From the NCBI GenBank assembly GCA_934153655.1, contig CAKPFH010000004.1, positions 1 through 44,672 on the forward strand: a stretch of DNA of 44,672 bases, in the 5' to 3' direction. The notes under the pieces are model-generated. The model had not been told where the DNA came from and ran no database searches. It saw nothing but the letters and a program-made list of their open reading frames with translations. Each line of letters opens with the position of its first letter. Positions within the stretch are counted from its first letter, which is position 1. Below are positions 23,531-31,212 of the stretch, one piece after another. Both the position numbers and the translations under genes were made by a program. Origin of the DNA: an uncultured Bacilli bacterium. Lineage in GTDB: Bacteria; Bacillota_I; Bacilli_A; RF39; UBA660.

Positions 23531-25408
23531 TTACTTAGCCATAATCTCACAGATTAAAGAAGTTAACTCAGTTGGATTTTCAACAGATAATCCTTCAATT
23601 AATCTTGCTTGGTTATATAAAATCTTTGTATATTTTTCAAGTTCCTCTGAATTAGAAGCATATAATTCTTTTAGTTTATCAGCTATTTTACTATTTTCAT
23701 TTATTTCAAGTATTTTGTTTGCTTTAACACTTTCTCCATTTGGCATAGCATTTAAAACCTTTTCCATTTCAAGAGACACATCACCTTCACTTGTAAGGCA
23801 AACTGCATGATCTTTTAATTTATTCGTAAAACGAACATTTTTAACTTGATTATTTAAGATACTTGTCATTTTATCTAGCATACTCTTATTATCTTCATTT
23901 ACTTTTTTAAGATTTTCTTTTTCTTCCTCAGTTGATAAATCAAATTCACTTGATAAAACATTCATGAACTTTTTATCTTTATAAGTACCTAGAACTTTAA
24001 TAACAAATTCATCTAAGTAGTTAGTTAAGAATAAAACATTTTTATTACTATTAAGAGCATTTATAACATTTGGTAACATTTTAATCTTATCAATTGTTTC
24101 TCCACTTGCATAGTAAATTGTATCATCACTCATATCTTCTAAGTATTCATCAAGGGTAATAAGTTTTTCTTTTCTTGAAGAATAGAAAAGTAATAAATCT
24201 TGTAAAGCTTCTTTATTCATACCATAACTTGAATAAATACCATATTTAAGTTGTTCTCCAAACGCTTCATAGAACTTAATGTAATTGTCTCTTTCATTTT
24301 TCAACATATCAACAAGTTCTTTTTTAATCTTAGTTTCCAAACTTCTTGCAATTACTTTAATTTGTTTATCACTTTGCATAGTCTCTCTTGATATATTTAA
24401 AGAAATATCTTCACTATCAACTATACCTTTAACAAAACTAAAATAATCAGGTAATAAATCACTACATTTATCCATTATCATGACACCCTTAGAATATAAC
24501 ATCAAGCCTTTTTCATAATCCTTGGTGTAATAATTATATGGAGCATGTGATGGAATAAATAGTAAACTAGAATAACTTGTTAGTCCTTCAACATCACTTT
24601 TAATAACTTTTAAAGGTTTTTCATAATCATAGAACTTATCAGCATAAAAGTCATTATATTCTTCTTCTTTAACATCTTTTTTATTTTTCTTCCAAATAGG
24701 AACCATGCTATTTAAAGTTTTAAGTTCTTTAACTTTAACTTTTTTAGACTTATCAGTTTCATCTTCTTTTTCAGTTTCTACTTCCATTTGAATTGGATAT
24801 TTTATATAATCAGAGTATTTTTTAACAATACGACTAATCGTAAAATCTTCTAAATATTCATCATAGTTATTATCTTCCGTGTTATCTTTCAAATACAAAG
24901 TTACAACTGTACCATTTGTTGGCATTTCACTTTTAGTAATGGTGAATCCATCAGTTCCATCACTTTCCCAAAGATAGGCATCACTCACTCCTGCTTTACG
25001 ACTTAATACACTAACACGTTTACTAATCATAAAACTTGAATAAAAACCAACACCAAATTGACCAATTATTTCTAAGTTTTTCTTATCATTATTTTCTTCT
25101 TTAAATAATTCAGATCCACTCTTAGCAATAGTACCTAAATTACTCTCAAGTTCCATATCAGTCATACCAATACCATTATCAGTTATTTTAATAGTACGAT
25201 TTTCTTTATCAAGTTCAATTAATATTTTTAAATTATTAGTATCTGCTTTTAATTCTCCATTAGTTGCACTTAAATAAACTAATTTATCAATAGCATCACT
25301 TGCATTTGATATTAATTCACGAAAAGCTATCTCTTTATTTGTATATATTGAATTAATCATCATTGACAATAATTTTTTCGATTCTGCTTTAAATTCTTTT
25401 TTCTTCAT
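23531..25408 (-). CDS. htpG: Chaperone HtpG (Hsp90)
   Basis: This is a cytoplasmic ATP-dependent dimeric chaperone. The N-terminal GHKL ATPase shows FRELISNASDAIDKL (about 29-43), ITDNGIGMT and GQFGVGFYSSFM; the middle domain has SLNISRETMQ; the length of 625 residues is normal for bacterial HtpG. An AGGAGG site precedes the ATG. Its promoter is overlapped by a CIRCE operator, so HrcA repression with heat induction is expected. Confidence 0.97.
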   Translation of the reverse strand: MKKKEFKAESKKLLSMMINSIYTNKEIAFRELISNASDAIDKLVYLSATNGELKADTNNLKILIELDKENRTIKITDNGIGMTDMELESNLGTIAKSGSELFKEENNDKKNLEIIGQFGVGFYSSFMISKRVSVLSRKAGVSDAYLWESDGTDGFTITKSEMPTNGTVVTLYLKDNTEDNNYDEYLEDFTISRIVKKYSDYIKYPIQMEVETEKEDETDKSKKVKVKELKTLNSMVPIWKKNKKDVKEEEYNDFYADKFYDYEKPLKVIKSDVEGLTSYSSLLFIPSHAPYNYYTKDYEKGLMLYSKGVMIMDKCSDLLPDYFSFVKGIVDSEDISLNISRETMQSDKQIKVIARSLETKIKKELVDMLKNERDNYIKFYEAFGEQLKYGIYSSYGMNKEALQDLLLFYSSRKEKLITLDEYLEDMSDDTIYYASGETIDKIKMLPNVINALNSNKNVLFLTNYLDEFVIKVLGTYKDKKFMNVLSSEFDLSTEEEKENLKKVNEDNKSMLDKMTSILNNQVKNVRFTNKLKDHAVCLTSEGDVSLEMEKVLNAMPNGESVKANKILEINENSKIADKLKELYASNSEELEKYTKILYNQARLIEGLSVENPTELTSLICEIMAK

Positions 25409-25431
25409 ATATTCCTCCTGTTAACAAGATA

Positions 25432-25460
25432 ATCATAGCACTATAAATAGCACTTGTCAA
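25432..25460 (-). promoter_or_regulatory. htpG promoter
   Basis: On the minus strand a consensus TTGACA (25455-25460), a 17-bp spacer and TATGAT (25432-25437). It is the best-matching promoter in the window. Confidence 0.85.
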
Positions 25461-25473
25461 TAGAGAGTGCTAA
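25447..25473. promoter_or_regulatory. CIRCE operator (HrcA binding site)
   Basis: The plus strand reads ATAGCACTT, nine bases, GAGTGCTAA. This is the CIRCE inverted repeat with its exact 9-bp spacer and two mismatches in the left arm against TTAGCACTC. It covers the -35 box of htpG, so HrcA binding would block polymerase directly. CIRCE is best known on groE and dnaK operons; use on htpG is less common. Confidence 0.85.
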
Positions 25474-25495
25474 TTTTTTTAAATTTTTTTTAAAC

Positions 25496-25520
25496 AAAAA
25501 AACTGGTTTTTCCAGTTTTA
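25496..25520 (-). terminator. Terminator of the holin-like gene
   Basis: AACTGG-TTTTT-CCAGTT (25501-25517), extended by A/T pairs, is followed on the minus strand by seven T residues just after the 84-aa gene. Confidence 0.8.
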
Positions 25521-25522
25521 TC

Positions 25523-25777
25523 CTATTCAGTATTTTTAACTATTTTTTGTAAATTATGAAATATATCATAAGTACCACCAGCAACAAGTCCTGATAAAAT
25601 AATTGCTTCATTAAAACTTTTTGTCATTATCCACTCTATTATTGCTACTATTAATCCTATTATTATATTTTGAATAGGTATTAATTCATTTTTAATAAAA
25701 TTACTTTTCTTAGCAAAATAACCAAATATTAAAGTAACACCAAAAGTTACAATCATAAATATTTCTTCTATATTCAA
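25523..25777 (-). CDS. Small phage-holin-like membrane protein (84 aa)
   Basis: Two to three hydrophobic segments are present: about 5-22, 36-53 and 58-70. The segment IPIQNIIIGLIVAIIEWIMTKSFNEA followed in the chain by SGLVAGGTYDIFHNL resembles a holin family common in phages of Bacillota as I recall it. No endolysin, phage structural gene or integrase is nearby. It sits alone between gltX and htpG with its own terminator, so it may be a domesticated holin used for autolysin release, or a relic. The holin call is from memory of family sequence only. Confidence 0.6.
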   Translation of the reverse strand: MNIEEIFMIVTFGVTLIFGYFAKKSNFIKNELIPIQNIIIGLIVAIIEWIMTKSFNEAIILSGLVAGGTYDIFHNLQKIVKNTE

Positions 25778-25821
25778 AGTATCACCATTAAATTATATTT
25801 TATTATTTTTATTTTATGAAA

Positions 25822-25859
25822 AAAGATTTACTAAGCATTTATACACTTAATAAATCTTT
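25822..25859 (-). terminator. Terminator overlapping the 3' end of gltX
   Basis: AAAGATTTACTAAG (25822-25835) and CTTAATAAATCTTT (25846-25859) form a 14-bp stem with one mismatch, and the minus strand continues into T residues. One arm encodes the last codons and the other follows the stop, ending the mtnN-to-gltX unit. Confidence 0.75.
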
Positions 25860-27498
25860 CTTTTATTTTAGAATCTCCAAGTAATTTCATAATCTCATAT
25901 AAATCAGGTGTATTAGTTTTAGTTGTTAAAGCAACTCTTAATACAGTTGAAACATCAGCAACTGATCCTTTGTAAGCTTCAGGATTTTTCTTATAATCTT
26001 TCATATTAGATGCATATCCTAAAGTATCACACATCTCTTTTATTTTATTAAACCAAATATCTTTATCTGATAAATCTAAATATTTATCTACATAAGTTTC
26101 TATAATAGTTTTAATTTCTTCTTTATCAGTTATTTTAGCAAAATCATAAGTTAAATTAGTAAAATATTCATCAAACATATACCAAACATGATTTTTAATA
26201 TCAGAATAACTCATATAATCTTTTCTTGGTTTTATACTTTCTCTTTCAATATTAAAAATTGAAGTTGCATATTCTTTATTATTTTTTAATATGTTATAAA
26301 ATTCTTGATCAAATTCTTTGGTATAAGTTAATAAATTATCATATATTTCCGTTGCTTTTAATCTACTTAAATAGTTTTTAGAAATATTAAATAGTTTATT
26401 AACATCAAATAAAGTTCCACTAGCACTGATCTTTTTAAAATCAAATTTAAACTCAGATAAATCTTTATCAGGATTATTATCTAACCATTCTTCAAAGTTA
26501 GAATTAGCAATTGTCATTAAATATAATTTAACGGCTTCTTTTGGAATTCCTTCTTTATGATAGTATTCAACACTAGCTTCTTTATCTTTTCTTTTGGATA
26601 ATTTTCTTCTAACTCCACTTTCATCTATTTTCATAACAAGACCAAGATGTGCATATTTTGGCTTTTTAAAATTAAAAATTGAATATAATTGATCATGTAT
26701 TGGAAAAGATGCAATCCATTCTTCTCCCCTTGTTACATGAGTTGTACGCATCAAATGATCATCTACTAAATGAGCAAAGTGATAAGTTGGTAATTTATCT
26801 GTTGATTTAATTAAAACGATATCTAAATCATTCTCAGGAAATTCGATATCACCTCTTACTTCATCATGTAAAACTATTTTGTTATTAAAGTTTCCAGGTG
26901 ATTTTAAACGAACAACAAATTCTTCTCCATCTTTAATTTTTTGAATAGCTTCTTTAGTAGTTAGACTACGACATTTAGCAAATGATCCGTAATAACCAAT
27001 TCTTTCTTTATTAATTTCTTGAATTTCACGAGTTTCATTTAATTCTTCTTCTTTACAAAAACATGGATAAGCAAGTCCTTTTAAAACTAAATATTTACAA
27101 AAAGTATGATAAATTTCTTTTCTTTCACTTTGAATATAAGGTCCGTATGAACCTATGCTTTCATTTTCATTAATCATTCCTTCATCAGGAATTATATCAA
27201 AGTTTTTTAAATCATTTAAAATTCCAACAATACCATTTTCAACACTTCTTTTTTGATCAGTATCTTCTATTCTTAAATAAAATATTCCGTTAGTATCTCT
27301 TGCAGCTTTACAACTTTCAAAAGCTGATAATAAACTTCCCATATGAACAAATCCTGTTGGAGAAGGTGCAAATCTAGTAACTCTTGCTCCCTCTTCTAAA
27401 TTTCTTTCAGGATACATTTTTTCATAATCTTCGATGGTTTTAGTAACATTTGGAAACATCAAATCAGCTAATTCACGTAATTCTTTTTCGTTTTCCAT
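25831..27498 (-). CDS. gltX: Glutamyl-tRNA synthetase
   Basis: This class I synthetase charges tRNA-Glu, and possibly tRNA-Gln if no GlnRS exists. The HIGH-type motif is in RFAPSPTGFVHMGSLLSA (about residue 52), RIEDTDQKRS follows, and the KMSKS-type loop is RRKLSKRKDKEAS (about 298). At 555 residues it is longer than the usual 470-490. There is an N-terminal extension of about 38 residues before the catalytic core, with MFPNVTKTIEDYEKMYP. Four Cys/His residues after YPCFCKEEEL may not form a full zinc site. It is last in a run mtnN, COG2509, rel, gltX. A good AAAGGAG site precedes the ATG. Confidence 0.95.
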   Translation of the reverse strand: MENEKELRELADLMFPNVTKTIEDYEKMYPERNLEEGARVTRFAPSPTGFVHMGSLLSAFESCKAARDTNGIFYLRIEDTDQKRSVENGIVGILNDLKNFDIIPDEGMINENESIGSYGPYIQSERKEIYHTFCKYLVLKGLAYPCFCKEEELNETREIQEINKERIGYYGSFAKCRSLTTKEAIQKIKDGEEFVVRLKSPGNFNNKIVLHDEVRGDIEFPENDLDIVLIKSTDKLPTYHFAHLVDDHLMRTTHVTRGEEWIASFPIHDQLYSIFNFKKPKYAHLGLVMKIDESGVRRKLSKRKDKEASVEYYHKEGIPKEAVKLYLMTIANSNFEEWLDNNPDKDLSEFKFDFKKISASGTLFDVNKLFNISKNYLSRLKATEIYDNLLTYTKEFDQEFYNILKNNKEYATSIFNIERESIKPRKDYMSYSDIKNHVWYMFDEYFTNLTYDFAKITDKEEIKTIIETYVDKYLDLSDKDIWFNKIKEMCDTLGYASNMKDYKKNPEAYKGSVADVSTVLRVALTTKTNTPDLYEIMKLLGDSKIKERFIKCINA

Positions 27499-27541
27499 AA
27501 CAACACTCCTTTAATAATTCTATATCTTACTCTAAATACCT

Positions 27542-29005
27542 TTATTTGTCAATTTCTTTTTCATCTTGTTTTTCATCATGTAAAAATTCTCTTATCTTAT
27601 TTTTAGCTGTTGTTGTCTTAGCATAGTTTAACCAATCTTCCTTTGGAACATAAGCCTTTTCATCGGTTATAATTCTTACTCTATCTTGATTTTCTAAAAC
27701 ATAATCAAAAGGAACATATTCATCATTTACAATCGATGCAACCATACTATTACCAACATCAGTATGAATTTTATAAGCAAAGTCAACAACTGTTGAACCA
27801 CTTGGTAGTTCAATTACTTCTCCTTTAGTTGTATAAACATAAATATTACTTGAAAATAATTCTTTTTTAATTAAAGAAACAAATTCAATATTATCTAAAA
27901 TTGTACTATCTAACTCTTTAATTGATTTAAAGAATTGGAAATTTTCTTCTAAATCATCTTGCATTTTAATTCTAGCATTATTTTTATATTTAAACCAATA
28001 AGAAGTAAGACCATATATAGCAACAGTTTCCATTTCGTTGGTTCTTATTTGAAATTGAATTAATCTATTATCAGGACCAAATACCGTTGTATGAATTGAT
28101 TGATATTTATTAGTTTTAGGACTAGCTATATAATCTTTAAAATAATTGTTAATTGGAGTAAACATAGAATGAATTAACATTAAAGCTAAATAACAATCTT
28201 TTTCATTTTTAACAATTACTTTAACACTTATCATATCGTGAATAGTTTCAAATTTATTATTTGTTAATAATTTTTTATAAATACTATAATTATCTTTATA
28301 ACGTATTTCAAGATTAGCTTTTATACCATTTTTCTTTAATAAATTAAAAACATTTTCTTTAACTTCTTCTAATATTTTTTTAGTATTATCTTTTAATTCT
28401 TCTCTTTGTTTATTAATATCTCCATATAAACTTGGTTTTAAATATTTAAAACTTGTGTTTTCAAGTTCATCTTTTATTTTACTAGCTCCTATATAATAAG
28501 CAAGTGGAACATATATTTCTAAAGTTTCTACAGCTTTTTTCTGTTGTTTTTCTAAACTTTTATATTCAAGAGTACGCATATTATGGAGTCTATCAACAAG
28601 TTTTATAATAATAATTCTTGGATCTTTCATCAAACTTACAATTATTTTTCTTAAATTAGAAGCACTTAATTCTTTAGAACTTGAAAAATCAAATTTAGTC
28701 ATCTTGGTAACACCATCAACTAAGTCTCTTATGGTTTTATTAAAAATACTTTCTATTTCATCTAAAGTAGACTCCGTATCTTCAACAACATCATGAAGCA
28801 TACCTGCTATAACTGTATCCATATCAGCATTCATACAAGCTAAAAGATAAGCAATATTTAAAGGATGAATGATATAAGGCTCTCCACTTGCTCTTAATTG
28901 ATCTTTATGATGAACTTTGGCATAATTATAAGCTTTTCTTAATTTTCGAACATCAAAAGGTGTATATGATAAAACTTTTTTTTCTAAATCATTATATGTA
29001 ATCAT
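27542..29005 (-). CDS. rel: RelA/SpoT homologue with intact hydrolase but degenerate synthetase site, C-terminally short
   Basis: The (p)ppGpp hydrolase HD domain is intact: H47 in YIIHPLN, H71-D72 in GMLHDVVEDT and D138 in KLVDRLHNMRT. The synthetase fold follows (RYKDNYSIYKKLL, IHDMISVKVI, YIASPKTNKYQSIHTT) but key positions have changed. The Glu of the usual E-[IV]-Q-I-R-T is Gln317, the H of the usual M-H is Glu326, A-E-x-G has become AIYG and A-A-H-W has become TSYW. A TGS domain covers about 386-447. The protein stops at 487 residues, whereas full Rel enzymes have about 730 and end with helical, zinc-finger and ACT domains. It is probably hydrolase-only. It lies between COG2509 and gltX genes with 10-45 nt gaps. 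Confidence 0.88.
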   Translation of the reverse strand: MITYNDLEKKVLSYTPFDVRKLRKAYNYAKVHHKDQLRASGEPYIIHPLNIAYLLACMNADMDTVIAGMLHDVVEDTESTLDEIESIFNKTIRDLVDGVTKMTKFDFSSSKELSASNLRKIIVSLMKDPRIIIIKLVDRLHNMRTLEYKSLEKQQKKAVETLEIYVPLAYYIGASKIKDELENTSFKYLKPSLYGDINKQREELKDNTKKILEEVKENVFNLLKKNGIKANLEIRYKDNYSIYKKLLTNNKFETIHDMISVKVIVKNEKDCYLALMLIHSMFTPINNYFKDYIASPKTNKYQSIHTTVFGPDNRLIQFQIRTNEMETVAIYGLTSYWFKYKNNARIKMQDDLEENFQFFKSIKELDSTILDNIEFVSLIKKELFSSNIYVYTTKGEVIELPSGSTVVDFAYKIHTDVGNSMVASIVNDEYVPFDYVLENQDRVRIITDEKAYVPKEDWLNYAKTTTAKNKIREFLHDEKQDEKEIDK

Positions 29006-29015
29006 GGTAACCTCT

Positions 29016-30404
29016 TTATAATTTAGCTAAAATATCACGACTAGCTACTAATCCAGTTGCAGCTGCTATAACGATATTACCAGCTTTTCCTGATCCATCA
29101 CCAATAAAATACATATTCATGTTCTTGGCTTTAAAATGATTATCTGTTTCTATTTCATTACTAAAGAATTTTATTTCAGGTCCATATAATAAAGTTTCAT
29201 CATTATTAACACCAGGAATTATTTTATCTAAAGCTTCCAAACCATCTATAATATTAGTAATAATTCTATGTGGCATAACAAGAGCAAGATCGCCAGGCAC
29301 ACAATCTTTTAAAGTTGGAGTTAAAAATTGTTTTTCTAGTCTACTACTTCTAGTTCTTCTAAATTTCTTTAAATCTCCAAGAGTTTGAATAATTGGTTTA
29401 GAGTCACCTAAAACATTAGCAATTCTAGCTATGGATTCTCCATATTCTCTGGTGTTAGTAACTGGTTCCGTTAAGTTAACTTTACTAATAAAAGCAAAAT
29501 TAGAATTATTAGATTTAATATTTTTTAAAGCATGTCCATTAACACAAATATAACCATAATAATTTTCTTTTGTTACAAAGCCACCTGGGTTAGTACAAAA
29601 AGTTCTTATTTCATCACCATAAGTTTTAGTTTTAATAAATATAGATGGATCGTAAATAACACTACATAAATCTTCTAATAACTCACGTCTAACCTCTACT
29701 CTTACTCCAATTTCAATACTTTGTGATAAGTATGGAATATTATATTTATCAGCAAGTTCTTGAATCCATTTAGCTCCAGTTCTACCTGGGGCAACAACAA
29801 CATATTTAGCCGTGTATTCAAAACTTTTTTTATTTTTTTTACATTTAACAACTGTTACTTTTTCATTTGATACAATATCAACTACTTCTGTTGATTCTAA
29901 AAGTGTAACCCCTTTATCTTTTAAATAATTAGTAAACTTAGTAATATAACCTGGTAATTTATCACTTCCTAAATGTTTTTGCTTAATAATTAATAACTTA
30001 GCTCCCGTTTTAGCAACTTCTTTTTTAATTTTTAAAGCACTTTCCATGTTAGTTGGATAAACATCACTGTCCATATCAAATTTATTAAAAATACTTTCTG
30101 TATCTATTAATAATTTATCAGCTTCATCACTTGACATATATTTATATAAATCACTTTTACCAAGTTTTGGAACATAGTTTAACTTACCATCAGAAAAAGT
30201 TCCAGCCCCTCCGTAACCTGATAGAATTTGACAAGGATTACAATTTAAACACTTAGTTCCATATTTATTCATAGAACATACCCGATTTTCAGCAAGTTTA
30301 CCTTGATCAATTAATAAAACCTTTAAATCACTTCTTTTTTCTACTAATTCATAAGCTGCAAACAATCCCGCAGGACCTGCTCCTACTATTATTACATCAA
30401 ACAT
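29016..30404 (-). CDS. FAD-dependent oxidoreductase of the COG2509 type
   Basis: An N-terminal Rossmann FAD site (VIIVGAGPAGLFAAYEL) is followed by a Cys-rich stretch (CSMNKYGTKCLNCNPC) and GYGGAGTFSDGKLNY, all typical of COG2509 proteins. A middle GAKWIQELADKYNIPY and a C-terminal FIGDGSGKAGNIVIAAATG complete the FAD fold. At 462 residues it has normal length. The substrate of this family is, to my knowledge, not established. The Cys cluster could be redox-active. It is cotranscribed with rel (10-nt gap). A TGGAGG site precedes the ATG. Confidence 0.85.
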   Translation of the reverse strand: MFDVIIVGAGPAGLFAAYELVEKRSDLKVLLIDQGKLAENRVCSMNKYGTKCLNCNPCQILSGYGGAGTFSDGKLNYVPKLGKSDLYKYMSSDEADKLLIDTESIFNKFDMDSDVYPTNMESALKIKKEVAKTGAKLLIIKQKHLGSDKLPGYITKFTNYLKDKGVTLLESTEVVDIVSNEKVTVVKCKKNKKSFEYTAKYVVVAPGRTGAKWIQELADKYNIPYLSQSIEIGVRVEVRRELLEDLCSVIYDPSIFIKTKTYGDEIRTFCTNPGGFVTKENYYGYICVNGHALKNIKSNNSNFAFISKVNLTEPVTNTREYGESIARIANVLGDSKPIIQTLGDLKKFRRTRSSRLEKQFLTPTLKDCVPGDLALVMPHRIITNIIDGLEALDKIIPGVNNDETLLYGPEIKFFSNEIETDNHFKAKNMNMYFIGDGSGKAGNIVIAAATGLVASRDILAKL

Positions 30405-30447
30405 ATTACCTCCATATATATATTACTAATTAATTGTATCATAAAAA

Positions 30448-31140
30448 TTAATTATTTTCACTTAATTTAGTAAGTATTTTTATCATAAATAAAGCAACTT
30501 TCTTAGAACTTTCTTCTAGAAACTCTTCATAAGTTAATTTATTTTCACATCCTACAACGTCTGAGATGCTTCTAATTACTAAAAATGGAATATGACATAA
30601 AGAACAAACCATAGCAATACTTGCTCCTTCCATCTCAGCACATAAAGCTTGAAACTTAGTATTAATTTTTCTAGACATATTACTATCAGTTAAAAAGATA
30701 TCACCTGACGCTATTACTCCTACTTTATAAGTTTGATCAGTAATTAAACTCTTAGCAATATTTAATAAATAAGTATCACTTTCTATGAATACTCCTGTAT
30801 TTGGAACATAACCTTTTTCATGATTAAAAGCTGTAATATCAAAATCATGTTGAACTAATTTCTCACCTATTACAATATCTAAAACTTTTAAATCCGAACT
30901 AATACCTCCAGCAACTCCAATATTAAAAATATAATCAACTTTCATATTATCAATTAATATTTGAGTAGTTCTACTAGCATTTACTTTTCCAACTCCACTT
31001 TCAACTAAAATACAAGAAATATTTTTATATCTTGCTTCATAAAACTTAAGATCAAATAAATCATAAACTTTAATTACTTCTAAATATTCTTTTAAAGCAT
31101 TAAGTTCAGATTCCATTGCAAATATAATTCCTATTTTCAT
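30448..31140 (-). CDS. mtnN: 5'-methylthioadenosine/S-adenosylhomocysteine nucleosidase
   Basis: This enzyme splits adenine from MTA and SAH in methionine salvage and methyl-cycle detoxification. It starts MKIGIIFAMESELNAL and shows the family pattern GVGKVNASRTTQ, FNIGVAGGI, the substrate-binding AEMEGASIAMVC and the catalytic Asp in VIRSISDVVG. Its length of 230 residues is normal. It is first in the mtnN, COG2509, rel, gltX series, just after a terminator, and a TAAAAT -10-like box lies at about 31163-31168. Confidence 0.94.
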   Translation of the reverse strand: MKIGIIFAMESELNALKEYLEVIKVYDLFDLKFYEARYKNISCILVESGVGKVNASRTTQILIDNMKVDYIFNIGVAGGISSDLKVLDIVIGEKLVQHDFDITAFNHEKGYVPNTGVFIESDTYLLNIAKSLITDQTYKVGVIASGDIFLTDSNMSRKINTKFQALCAEMEGASIAMVCSLCHIPFLVIRSISDVVGCENKLTYEEFLEESSKKVALFMIKILTKLSENN

Positions 31141-31172
31141 AAATTCATCACCATCAAACTTATTTTAGCATA

Positions 31173-31198
31173 AAAAAATAGGAAAATAAATTCCTATT
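31173..31198 (-). terminator. Terminator after the hybrid-kinase-like gene
   Basis: AATAGGAA (with A-run) and TTCCTATT form an 8-bp stem around AATAAA; on the minus strand it is followed by seven T residues. The same 20-odd bases occur at 33987-34014. Confidence 0.8.
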
Positions 31199-31212
31199 CC
31201 ATACTTTTAACA

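Noticed and set aside
25523..25777. Prophage remnant around the holin-like gene
   Set aside because: No other phage gene, integrase or attachment repeat is seen on either side; neighbours are htpG and gltX.
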